The notes under the pieces were generated by a model. That model searched no databases. It saw only the letters and a program-made list of their open reading frames with translations, and was not told the origin of the DNA. Positions 55,517 to 63,313 of a stretch of DNA of 64,000 nucleotides are shown one piece after another. Source of the stretch: DATAJX01 sp036261915 (GTDB lineage: Bacteria > Pseudomonadota > Alphaproteobacteria > UBA2136 > UBA6156); the NCBI GenBank assembly GCA_036261915.1, contig DATAJX010000005.1:72859-136858 (forward strand). The letters run 5' to 3'. How positions within the stretch are numbered: the stretch's first letter is position 1; every line of letters begins with the position of its first letter. Position numbers and translations under genes: made by a program.

Positions 55517-57580
55517 ATGCTTGGTAAACTGCTGACCCCGTGGATGATCGTGCGGCTGTGCCTGCTGGCCATGGTATGGGGCGGCACGGTGTATGGCAGC
55601 GCCAGCGTGGTGCGCGGCATTGTGGAAAGCCGCATGCCCGGCATGGAACGCTACGTGCGCGGCTATGTGGTGAGTTATCAGCAGGCGTTGCTGGACAGCA
55701 GCGGCACGCTAGACACGCTGCTGGATGACGGCCGCCTTCAGGCCGCCCTGAACGGTAATGACGGCATGAACGACAGCGGCATCCGCCGCGTGCTGTACGA
55801 GTACCGTTACCTGCACCCGGACAACCAGCTGGGTTTGCATGATGTGACCAAGAATATCGGTATCAAGCTTGAGGGCGGGCCTTCGATCGAGCCCGACGCC
55901 GCCACGCTGGCGCGGTTGCAGAGCCATTCGGGGCGGCTGGCATGGCTGGCGGGCAGCACCGCCACCCCCATGCTGGTGGTGGCACGCCCGGTGAAAAACC
56001 TGGCGGCGGGCAACCAGGTGGTGGGGCTGCTGGCCACCCCGATGAGCGAAGTGTTTAAGAACCTGACGCTGCCGACCCTGCCGGTGAGCGCCGACGACAA
56101 GACCGATGAAAAAGAAAAATCCAAAAACAAAAAGCCGCAGGCCAGTGCCGTGCTGGCCAGCACCGTGGGCACACAGGTATGGGCGCTGACGCCGGGTACC
56201 GCCGCACGCGTGTACGGCAGCAGCCAGTTGCTTGACCTTGGCCGCGCCAGCCTGATGAACGACGGCGGGCAGGTGATTATTGTGCGCCCCCTGCCCCGCA
56301 TGCCCGGCTGGGCGGTAATTTTGAACATTCCGCTGGAGACCGTGGCCGGGCTGGCCAGCAAGCTGCGGCTGGGCATGATGGGGCTGGCGGCGATCATCAG
56401 TGTGTTTTTATTTTGGCACCCCGGCATGCCCGGCCGCCTGAAAAAAGCCGCCAAGACCACCCTTGAAAGCAACCCCGCCATGGGCCGCGTGGCGCAGCAG
56501 GCCAACCACCGTTTTGCCAGCTTTACCGAACCCTTGCGCAATGCCATGCGCCGCATGACCGAGGGGGAATCGCTGATCGACGCCGAGCAGCCGATGGCGG
56601 CGCCCGCCGAAGTACACGGCGGTGCGGGCCCGCAAAAGGTGAAGGGCATGGGCGGGCACAAGGGATCGTCGGTCCACCAGAAAGCCATGGCGCTGGGCGG
56701 CGGCATGCCCGACCGCCCCCCTCCTCCACCGATACCCGTGGCCACCACCCCGCGCCTGCCCGAAGACGAACTGCGAGAGCTGGTGGAGAACGCCATCAGG
56801 AACGATACCCTGGCGCTGGCCTACCAGCCCATTTACAGCACCGCCGACAGCGAACCGAAACTGCACGAAGTGTATGTGCGGCTGCCCGGCCCCAGCGGCA
56901 ACATGGAAGCCCACAACTTTTTGCCGCAGGCCGCCGAGCTGGGGCTGATGCCGCTGCTGGATGCGCAGGTGTTCCGCAAGGTGTTGCGCGACCACTTTGG
57001 CGAAGGCCGCACCCCGGCCACCCCCGTGGCGCTTAACCTGGCCAGCACCACCATGGACGGCATTGGCTACCTGGAAGAGATTTTAAAGATCAATGAGCCG
57101 CGCATTTTGACCAACCTGGTGTTTGAAGTGCGATCGGTTGAGTTGCTTCAGGACCCGAAGGCCATGAGCTTTTTGAAAAAATGCCAGGCCTTGGGCGTGA
57201 AACTAGCGGTGGATTACTTCGGCGGCGGCAAGACCATGCTGGAAGCCACCAAGCAGCTTGGTTTTGATTACGTGAAGCTGGACGCGCTGCACTTCTGGTA
57301 TCACCTGCCGCGCCGCAAGGAACTGGTGGGATTGGCGCGCGTGGCGCAAAGCATGCACCTGCCGATGATCCTGGAGAAGATCGAGAACATCCAGATGGAA
57401 GTGATGGCCCGCAAGGTGGGCATACCCTACCTGCAGGGCTACCACCTGCAACGGCCGGGGCCGGCACTGGTGACCGAACCTTTACAGGGTTGGCGCGAGG
57501 TTAACGCTGCGGGGTCGCAACCGGCTGAAGCCGCTGCGCCACCTTCTGGGCCAGCTCTATCTTCAGCAACACCGAGCTGA
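55517..57580 (+). CDS. Membrane protein with degenerate EAL domain
   Basis: A 687-residue protein: membrane helix at about residues 10-30, periplasmic sensing region, second helix (about 280-298), a disordered Gly/Pro linker, then an EAL-type domain from about residue 415. Catalytic motifs are lost: EAL reads EVYVRL, DDFG reads VDYFGGG, and AEGVE reads LEKIE. The fold markers LALAYQPIYS, YVKLDALHF and PYLQGYHLQRPG remain. It probably cannot cleave c-di-GMP and may bind it or a partner. Its 3' end overlaps a convergent gene by 80 bp; the intact GGDEF gene is just beyond. Confidence 0.82.
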   Translation: MLGKLLTPWMIVRLCLLAMVWGGTVYGSASVVRGIVESRMPGMERYVRGYVVSYQQALLDSSGTLDTLLDDGRLQAALNGNDGMNDSGIRRVLYEYRYLHPDNQLGLHDVTKNIGIKLEGGPSIEPDAATLARLQSHSGRLAWLAGSTATPMLVVARPVKNLAAGNQVVGLLATPMSEVFKNLTLPTLPVSADDKTDEKEKSKNKKPQASAVLASTVGTQVWALTPGTAARVYGSSQLLDLGRASLMNDGGQVIIVRPLPRMPGWAVILNIPLETVAGLASKLRLGMMGLAAIISVFLFWHPGMPGRLKKAAKTTLESNPAMGRVAQQANHRFASFTEPLRNAMRRMTEGESLIDAEQPMAAPAEVHGGAGPQKVKGMGGHKGSSVHQKAMALGGGMPDRPPPPPIPVATTPRLPEDELRELVENAIRNDTLALAYQPIYSTADSEPKLHEVYVRLPGPSGNMEAHNFLPQAAELGLMPLLDAQVFRKVLRDHFGEGRTPATPVALNLASTTMDGIGYLEEILKINEPRILTNLVFEVRSVELLQDPKAMSFLKKCQALGVKLAVDYFGGGKTMLEATKQLGFDYVKLDALHFWYHLPRRKELVGLARVAQSMHLPMILEKIENIQMEVMARKVGIPYLQGYHLQRPGPALVTEPLQGWREVNAAGSQPAEAAAPPSGPALSSATPS

Positions 57581-57839
57581 ACTGGTCGGCAGCCAGTGCG
57601 CTGACGACTTCGTCGGTGAGTTCGAGCGCGTTTTGGGCATTGAGCCCGGGCATGGTTTGCGCCACCGCGGCAACCGGCTTGGCCGGATAGAGCGCCGCAT
57701 GCAGGCCGTAAATACACAGGCCCCATAACGCCAGCATCACCACTAATGTAGGCCCTGCCGGTTGGGGCTTGGGGCGCGGCATGGCCAGCGCTTCTTCGAG
57801 CGTTTGGGGCATGCCGCCGGGGCTGAACTGGTTGTTCAT
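57501..57839 (-). CDS. Small membrane protein overlapping the EAL gene
   Basis: A 112-residue protein with a Pro-rich N-terminus (MNNQFSPGGMPQTLEEALAM), one membrane helix (TLVVMLALWGLCIYGLHAAL) and a helical C-terminus (ALELTDEVVSALAADQFSSV). The ATG follows CATAAT by six bases. Its last 27 codons lie antisense to the end of the EAL gene. No family recognised. It is divergent from the GGDEF gene and may belong to the same signalling unit. Confidence 0.65.
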   Translation of the reverse strand: MNNQFSPGGMPQTLEEALAMPRPKPQPAGPTLVVMLALWGLCIYGLHAALYPAKPVAAVAQTMPGLNAQNALELTDEVVSALAADQFSSVLLKIELAQKVAQRLQPVATPQR

Positions 57840-57900
57840 GCCTTTATTATGGGGCGTATGTATGGTTTTTCCAGCCCGGAAAGCATGTTAAAGTAACCGT

Positions 57901-58812
57901 ATGCAACCCACCGATACCAGCCCCAACACCATGGCCACGCAGGCCGAAGGCACGCTGGACGAACTGGCCAGCGCCGCCCAGCGGCCACCACTGGATTTGC
58001 GGCTGGTGCTGGCGTTGGCGGGCGACAGGCCCATGAACGAGCGCGAAAAGCAGCAGGCCGAAAAGCTGCACGAAGAGCGCGGCGAAGGGTTGTTCACCGA
58101 CCTGCTGTACGCGTTGACGCGCAAGCAGTTCCCTTCCCGCCAGGCCAAGATATTGTGGGGCGACATCGGCAGCCACCGCACCAAGCTGGCCAAGCTGCTG
58201 GGGCGCGACCCCGGGGTTGGTGTGGCGGCACATGATTTTCTTTCCAACGTGACACGCCTGACCAGCAGCCTGGGGATGATCGAGGAGCACAAGCTGCGCG
58301 CGCTGAGCGCCGCCGCCAGCCGCGACGGCCTGACCGGCCTTTACGACAAGGCCACCTTTACCCGCCTGCTGCGCGAGGAACTGAACCGGCAGGCCCGCCG
58401 CAACCGCGTGTGTACGCTGCTGCTGGCCGACATCGACCACTTTAAAAAGCTGAACGATACCTTCGGCCATGCCGACGGCGACATGGTTCTGCAGCAGGTG
58501 GCCGACATTTTGCAGCAGCAGGCGCGCGGGTCGGACGTTGTCGGGCGTTTCGGCGGCGAAGAGTTCGGCATCATCATGCCCGAGGAAAATGCGGAGTCGG
58601 GCCGTGTGGCGGCTGAGCGCATCCGGCTGGCGATCGAGAAGGCCTTCCATGGTACGCCGTATAAAACCACTTTGAGCCTGGGGGTGGCCACGGTGACGCC
58701 GGATGCCCGCGCTCATGGAGGGGTCGAACCGGACGACCTTATCCGCGCCGCCGATGCCGCGCTATATGCGGCCAAACATGCAGGGCGCAACCGCGTGAGC
58801 GTGGCGAAGTAA
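57901..58812 (+). CDS. Diguanylate cyclase (GGDEF) with product-inhibition site
   Basis: A 303-residue cytosolic protein that should make c-di-GMP. The N-terminal 130 residues are helical with no known sensor domain. The GGDEF domain starts at SRDGLTGLYDKATFTRLL, has DIDHFKKLNDTFGHADGD, the active signature GGEEF (about residues 218-222) and an RxxD inhibitory site (RGSD) five residues before it. The ATG follows TAAAGT by six bases. It meets recJ head-on with no gap. Confidence 0.93.
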   Translation: MQPTDTSPNTMATQAEGTLDELASAAQRPPLDLRLVLALAGDRPMNEREKQQAEKLHEERGEGLFTDLLYALTRKQFPSRQAKILWGDIGSHRTKLAKLLGRDPGVGVAAHDFLSNVTRLTSSLGMIEEHKLRALSAAASRDGLTGLYDKATFTRLLREELNRQARRNRVCTLLLADIDHFKKLNDTFGHADGDMVLQQVADILQQQARGSDVVGRFGGEEFGIIMPEENAESGRVAAERIRLAIEKAFHGTPYKTTLSLGVATVTPDARAHGGVEPDDLIRAADAALYAAKHAGRNRVSVAK

Positions 58813-60591
58813 CTACCCTGCCAGCGGCAGGGCGTCGGTGAGTTGCAGATCGGGCTGGCCGTTGAAAGCGCTGATTTTAAGCGTGCCGAACACCGTGACC
58901 GTGCGCCCGCCCGCCGATTTGAGCAGGTTGCCGAGTTCGGAGTTGGCATGGCCGAAGCAGATGGCGTTGAGCGTGTTGCCGCCACCACCCAGGCGCAGCT
59001 TGAGGTGTGTGCCATCGCCCACCGGTTGCGCGTAGGTGACCTGCACGCCGGTGAGCATAAGGAGCGGTTCGTCATTGCCCGCGCCGAAGGGGGCGAGTTG
59101 TTGCAGCGTGGTGGTGAGCTGCGTGCTGGCGGCGGTGAGCGGCAGTTCGAGTTGCGGAGTGACCAGTGGCGCCAGCGTGATGGATAAAGGTAAATCTTCT
59201 GAATAGTTTGATTTGATTTGTTCGCGCAATGCATCATTAAGCTTTTGGCGCAGGGCGGGCAGGTTTTCGGGCGCCAGCGAAAGCCCCGCCGCCATGGCGT
59301 GGCCACCCCCGGAGAGCAGTACACCAGAACATGCGCGCACGGCGGCGCCGAGGTCGAGGCCTTTGACGCCCCTGCCCGACCCTTTGAGGATGCCGTTGTC
59401 GGACCCGAGGATGAACGCCACGCGGTTGAACTTTTCGCGGATGCGGCTGGCGACGATGCCGACCACGCCGGGGTGCCAACTACCCGCCAGCACCAGCGCG
59501 GGGTCGGTGTCGTTCAATTGTTGCTGGGCTTGCGTGAGGGCTTGCTCGAGCACCTTTTTTTCTTCGTCGCGGCGCTGGTTGTTGAGGCTGTTGAGCTGGT
59601 CGGCCAGCGTGGCGGCCTGCATGGGGTCATCGCACAGCAGCAGGTTGAGCGCGGTGCTGGCGTTATCGATGCGGCCCGCGGCGTTGAGGCGCGGCGCGAG
59701 GGTGAAGGCCACGTTGATGGCGTCGGGCCCCCCTTTCATAGGCGCTATTTTAAGGCCCGCGATGTTAGCCAGCGCTTTCAGCCCGGCGTTCTGAAATGTG
59801 CCGAGTTGCAGCAGGCCGCGTTGCACCAGGATGCGGTTGGGGCCGACCAGCGGCACCACGTCGGCAATGGTGCCAAGGGCGGCGAGGTCGAGCAGCGTGC
59901 CGAGGCGCGGCTCGGGATGTTGGGTGAAGTACTGGCGGCTGCGCAATTCGCGGTTGAGGCCCATGAGCAGGTAGAACGCCACGCCGCTGCCGCAGAGCAT
60001 GGTGAGGCCGCTGGTATCGTCGGCGCGGTGGGGATTGAGAATGGCAGCAGCCATGGGGAGTTTTTCGCCCGGCTGGTGGTGGTCGGTGACGATGACGGTG
60101 AGACCGATGTTGGCGGCGTGGGCCAGGGCTTCGTGTGCGTTGGTGCCGGTATCGACCGTGATGACGGTATCGACGCCGCGCTTTTTGAGTTCGTCCATAG
60201 CGGCAGGTGTGGGGCCGTAACCTTCGGTCAGGCGGTGCGGGATATAGAGTTCGGGCTCGACCCCCAGCGCGCGGAAGTAGCGCGTGAGCAGCGCGGTGGC
60301 GCACATGCCGTCGACGTCGTAATCGCCGAACACGGCCAGCTTTTTGTTGGCCTGCAGGGCATCGGCCAGTTGGGTGGCGGCACTGTCGAGGTCTTTCAGC
60401 ACCGAGGGGTTGGGCAGGTGCTCGAGGCGTGAGTTGAGGAAGCGCGAGGCTTCTTCGGCGCTATCGAGCCCCCGGCAGATGAGGATGTGCGCCACCGGCA
60501 GCGGCAGGCCTGTTTGCTGGCTAAGCGCATGTGCGGCACCACTAACGGTGGGAGCAGGCGTGTAGCGGCGGCCGAGCACGGTGAGTTGCAT
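58813..60591 (-). CDS. recJ: Single-stranded-DNA-specific exonuclease RecJ
   Basis: A 5'-3' exonuclease of recombination and mismatch repair. The 592-residue DHH-family protein has AVFGDYDVDGMCATALL (motif I), VDTGTNAHEAL (motif II), VTDHHQPGE (motif III), LAALGTIADVVPL (motif IV) and the DHHA1 motif SGGGHAMAAGLSL. The ATG lies only about 15 bases after the phasin terminator; TACAAA is six bases upstream, so the mRNA is likely leaderless. Confidence 0.95.
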   Translation of the reverse strand: MQLTVLGRRYTPAPTVSGAAHALSQQTGLPLPVAHILICRGLDSAEEASRFLNSRLEHLPNPSVLKDLDSAATQLADALQANKKLAVFGDYDVDGMCATALLTRYFRALGVEPELYIPHRLTEGYGPTPAAMDELKKRGVDTVITVDTGTNAHEALAHAANIGLTVIVTDHHQPGEKLPMAAAILNPHRADDTSGLTMLCGSGVAFYLLMGLNRELRSRQYFTQHPEPRLGTLLDLAALGTIADVVPLVGPNRILVQRGLLQLGTFQNAGLKALANIAGLKIAPMKGGPDAINVAFTLAPRLNAAGRIDNASTALNLLLCDDPMQAATLADQLNSLNNQRRDEEKKVLEQALTQAQQQLNDTDPALVLAGSWHPGVVGIVASRIREKFNRVAFILGSDNGILKGSGRGVKGLDLGAAVRACSGVLLSGGGHAMAAGLSLAPENLPALRQKLNDALREQIKSNYSEDLPLSITLAPLVTPQLELPLTAASTQLTTTLQQLAPFGAGNDEPLLMLTGVQVTYAQPVGDGTHLKLRLGGGGNTLNAICFGHANSELGNLLKSAGGRTVTVFGTLKISAFNGQPDLQLTDALPLAG

Positions 60592-60604
60592 GCAGCGTTT
60601 GTAG

Positions 60605-60635
60605 CATAAAAAAGCCGCCCCGAGAGGCGGCTCTT
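60605..60635 (-). terminator. Phasin-gene terminator
   Basis: On the minus strand GAGCCGCC-TCTC-GGGGCGGCTTTTTTAT. Confidence 0.87.
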
Positions 60636-60652
60636 ACAACATGGGTTTTTAG

Positions 60653-61108
60653 TTATTTTTGCACGTTGTTACTGGCCGCCGGGGCGGTGAAGTTTTTGCT
60701 CCATTCGACATTGGCCAGCACCATTTTGCTGATGATGTCGCTGCATTGCGATTGGCCCTTTTGAACCACTTCGGCCAGCTCCTGCGCGTTCGACTGCGCG
60801 GTTTCGGCGCACTTGCGGGTCCATTCGGCCTGGCGGCTCATGAATTCTTCCATGCCCTTGGCGGTGGACAGTTCGCGGACGTTCTCGACGCATTCTTCCA
60901 TGGCGTTTTGGGCCATTTTCATCTGCTTTTCGGTGCAGGTGCTGTAGGTGTCGGCCAGGATGCCGCTGATCTTTTTGAGGGTTTCGAGATTTTGGGTGCT
61001 GCCTTTGGCCGCCTTGTTGAAATCCCAGAACTGCTGAACGTTTTTGGTGAAAGCCTGGGGATCGAACAGTTTGGCGAAATCGGCAGGGTTGAAGTTTTGG
61101 TTGAACAT
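60653..61108 (-). CDS. Phasin family protein
   Basis: A 151-residue, almost fully helical protein of the phasin type, which coats polyhydroxyalkanoate granules. It starts MFNQNFNPADFAKLFDPQAF with FWDFNKAAKGSTQNLETLKK and ELSTAKGMEEFMSRQAEWTR. It carries four cysteines, unusual for phasins. No PHA synthase is in the window. The promoter has a palindrome of the kind bound by PhaR repressors. Confidence 0.82.
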   Translation of the reverse strand: MFNQNFNPADFAKLFDPQAFTKNVQQFWDFNKAAKGSTQNLETLKKISGILADTYSTCTEKQMKMAQNAMEECVENVRELSTAKGMEEFMSRQAEWTRKCAETAQSNAQELAEVVQKGQSQCSDIISKMVLANVEWSKNFTAPAASNNVQK

Positions 61109-61148
61109 GGCTTTTTCTTTATTACTGGTTCATACAATTCTTACGTGC

Positions 61149-61176
61149 ATCTTACCCCGATAGGCGTTTGATGCAA
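61149..61176 (-). promoter_or_regulatory. Phasin promoter
   Basis: On the minus strand TTGCAT (61176-61171), 16 bp, TAAGAT (61154-61149). The leader would be about 34 nt. Confidence 0.6.
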
Positions 61177-61182
61177 GCTTTT

Positions 61183-61197
61183 TTGTGCGGCGCACAA
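61183..61197. promoter_or_regulatory. Palindrome, candidate PhaR-type operator
   Basis: TTGTGC-GGC-GCACAA is a perfect 6-3-6 inverted repeat, six bases upstream of the phasin -35. PhaR regulators of PHA genes bind TGC-rich palindromes in phasin promoters; the match is by analogy. Confidence 0.5.
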
Positions 61198-61224
61198 TGT
61201 TAGACAAAGTGTCGGTTAATTCAG

Positions 61225-62268
61225 CTATTTAGCGCCGCTGAGCGGACTGACCTGCACTTTGCTTTTGGTGTTTTTGGATGTGATTTGCCCGGCGCGCTGC
61301 ATGGTGGGAGCCTCGTTCACCTGGATGTTTTTACCGCGTTCGACATTGGGGCTATCGACCGTGTTGACGGTGTCGGCCCGCGTGACCTCTTTTTGGCCGC
61401 CCACCAGTTGCGGTTGCGCGTGCTCGGGCAGCCAGCTCGGGCGCTCGGCCTTTTGCCAGTTACCGGTATGGAAGCGCGTGGGATTGAGGCGCGAGATGTC
61501 GATATCGGTGTTGGTATCACCGCCCAGCATGGCCAGCAGTTTGGCGGCCACGCTGCCCGCAATGCCGGTGCCCCACATGTGCCAGCCCACCGCCAGCCAG
61601 AGGGTGGCGAACTGTTTGTTGCCGTCGACCTGCCAGGGGCCGAAGGCGGGTAAAAAATCGGGCGTGGTGGCGGTGGTGAGTACCGCGGCCGGGCCGCCCG
61701 CCGCGGCGTTGCGCTTAATAAGCCATTGTTCCAGCGCGGTTTGCACGGCGGTATCGGCCGTTTGCTGGAAGGTGGCCTGGCGCGGATCGATGAGGCCGTC
61801 GTACAAAATGCTGTTGTTTTGCGGCACGAAAATGATGCTGCCGCGGCTCAAATGTGTCGTTTCGGCGATGCCGGCCGGTAGCCGCAGGGGTACTGCATGG
61901 CAGCGCACCGGACGCAGCGGCAGCTTGAGCCCGACCTGCGGCAGCAGGCGCGCCGCCGCCCGGCTGCTGGCGATGATGATATGGGCAGGCACCACCGGCG
62001 GCTGGCCGTTGATGGCGAGTTGCAACTGGCCAGCGGCGTTAAGAGAGAGCTGCAGGGTTTCGGCGAACATGGGCTCGGCGGCGGGGGCGACGGCGGGCTG
62101 GGCTTCGAGCGGCCAGACCTGGCGTGGCGGCAGGACGGAGGGGAGGTCGGCATGGTTGCCGCCCGCCAGCGCCACGTGCGTGACCGCATGGCCCGCCTGC
62201 GCCAGCTGCCCGGCAATGGCGTTGGCCACCACCCCGTGGCCGATGACGACTGTTTGTTGTTTTTCCAT
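61225..62268 (-). CDS. FAD-dependent oxidoreductase-like protein (DAO family), shortened
   Basis: A 347-residue protein with a Rossmann start VVIGHGVVANAIAGQLAQAG (GxGxxA, atypical) and C-terminal blocks of the D-amino-acid oxidase/glycine oxidase type: SIIFVPQNNSILYDGLID, then LAVGWHMWGTGIAGSVAAKL and RLNPTRF. The segment between the Rossmann start and the second half is shorter than in typical family members. A polar tail of about 75 residues follows (for example DTVNTVDSPNVERGKNIQVN). Substrate unknown; FAD binding is not assured. It is divergent from folD. Confidence 0.6.
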   Translation of the reverse strand: MEKQQTVVIGHGVVANAIAGQLAQAGHAVTHVALAGGNHADLPSVLPPRQVWPLEAQPAVAPAAEPMFAETLQLSLNAAGQLQLAINGQPPVVPAHIIIASSRAAARLLPQVGLKLPLRPVRCHAVPLRLPAGIAETTHLSRGSIIFVPQNNSILYDGLIDPRQATFQQTADTAVQTALEQWLIKRNAAAGGPAAVLTTATTPDFLPAFGPWQVDGNKQFATLWLAVGWHMWGTGIAGSVAAKLLAMLGGDTNTDIDISRLNPTRFHTGNWQKAERPSWLPEHAQPQLVGGQKEVTRADTVNTVDSPNVERGKNIQVNEAPTMQRAGQITSKNTKSKVQVSPLSGAK

Positions 62269-62323
62269 GTGTTTTGCACAGCCTGCTTGACAAGGTAGGC
62301 GCCGTCAAGCTTGGGTGGCGCAA

Positions 62324-63208
62324 ATGACAAAGACCAAAGTGCTTTATGGTGCCCCGTTGCGCGATGCCCTGCTGGAACAGGTGCGCGCCTGCGTGGCCCC
62401 CCTGCCCCGCGCGCCCCGGCTGGCCATTGTGCAGGTGGGCGATAACCCAGCCAGCAGCGCGTACATCCGCCAGAAGATAAACGCCTGCAGGCTGGTGGGA
62501 ATTGAGGCAGAGCACATTCATTTGAACAACGGCGAAGACGAGAGCATTTTGCACGCCACGTTGCAGGCGCTGGCTGATACCCCCGACGTGACCGCGATTG
62601 TGCCGCAACTGCCCCTGCCCGCCGGGTGGGATGCCGACCGCGCCATTAATGCCGTACCCGCCCTGAAGGACATTGACGGCCTGACGGAGGCCAACCGCGA
62701 CAAGCGGTTTGAGGAAGACCCGGGCGCATTGCTGGCCGCCACCCCGCTGGGGGTGATGCGCCTGCTGAAGCATGCGGGCGTGGCCGTGCGTGGCGCCAAG
62801 GTGGCCGTGGTGGGCCGGGGCCGCGTGGTGGGCCAGCCGTTGCGCGAGATATTAGCCGCCGCCGGGGCCGAGGTGATCGAGATCAACAAGGACACCCCTG
62901 CCCCGCAGGAGCGGGCCCGGCAGGCCAGCGTGGTGTGCGCGGCCGCAGGCTCGCCCGGCCTGGTGACCGCCGACTGGGTGCGGCCCGGCGCCACCGTGAT
63001 CGACGTGGGCCTGACCCGCGTGGGCGACAAATTGCAGGGCGATGCCGATTTTAATGGCTTGCAGGGTGTGGCGGGAATACTCACCCCCAGCCCCGGCGGC
63101 GTGGGCCCGCTGACCGTGGCCAGCCTGCTGACCAACGTGGTGGATGCCGCCTGTTTGCAGGCCGGCCACACCCGCCCGCTGTGGCATATACCCGGCCTGA
63201 CCGACTAA
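62324..63208 (+). CDS. folD: Bifunctional methylenetetrahydrofolate dehydrogenase/cyclohydrolase
   Basis: Interconverts methylene-, methenyl- and formyl-tetrahydrofolate. The 294-residue protein has VQVGDNPASSAYIRQKINAC (catalytic Lys region), IVPQLPLPAGWDADRAINAV, KDIDGLTEANRD, VVGRGRVVGQPLREILA (NADP loop, with GRG for the usual GRS) and TPSPGGVGPLTVASLL. I use the ATG at 62324; a GTG lies nine bases upstream. With thyA and folA it completes folate one-carbon genes in this window. Confidence 0.95.
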   Translation: MTKTKVLYGAPLRDALLEQVRACVAPLPRAPRLAIVQVGDNPASSAYIRQKINACRLVGIEAEHIHLNNGEDESILHATLQALADTPDVTAIVPQLPLPAGWDADRAINAVPALKDIDGLTEANRDKRFEEDPGALLAATPLGVMRLLKHAGVAVRGAKVAVVGRGRVVGQPLREILAAAGAEVIEINKDTPAPQERARQASVVCAAAGSPGLVTADWVRPGATVIDVGLTRVGDKLQGDADFNGLQGVAGILTPSPGGVGPLTVASLLTNVVDAACLQAGHTRPLWHIPGLTD

Positions 63209-63313
63209 TCGCACACGAAAGCGGCACCGCTTAGTGGCACGGGCACCACGGCCCTGCCGCGTGGTTGAGCATGCCGATGGTACAGAGCTTGGGCTACCCC
63301 TAAAGTGCCGCAG

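Noticed and set aside
62287..62315. folD promoter based on TTGACA at 62287
   Set aside because: No acceptable -10 lies 15-19 bp downstream, so the hexamer alone is not convincing.
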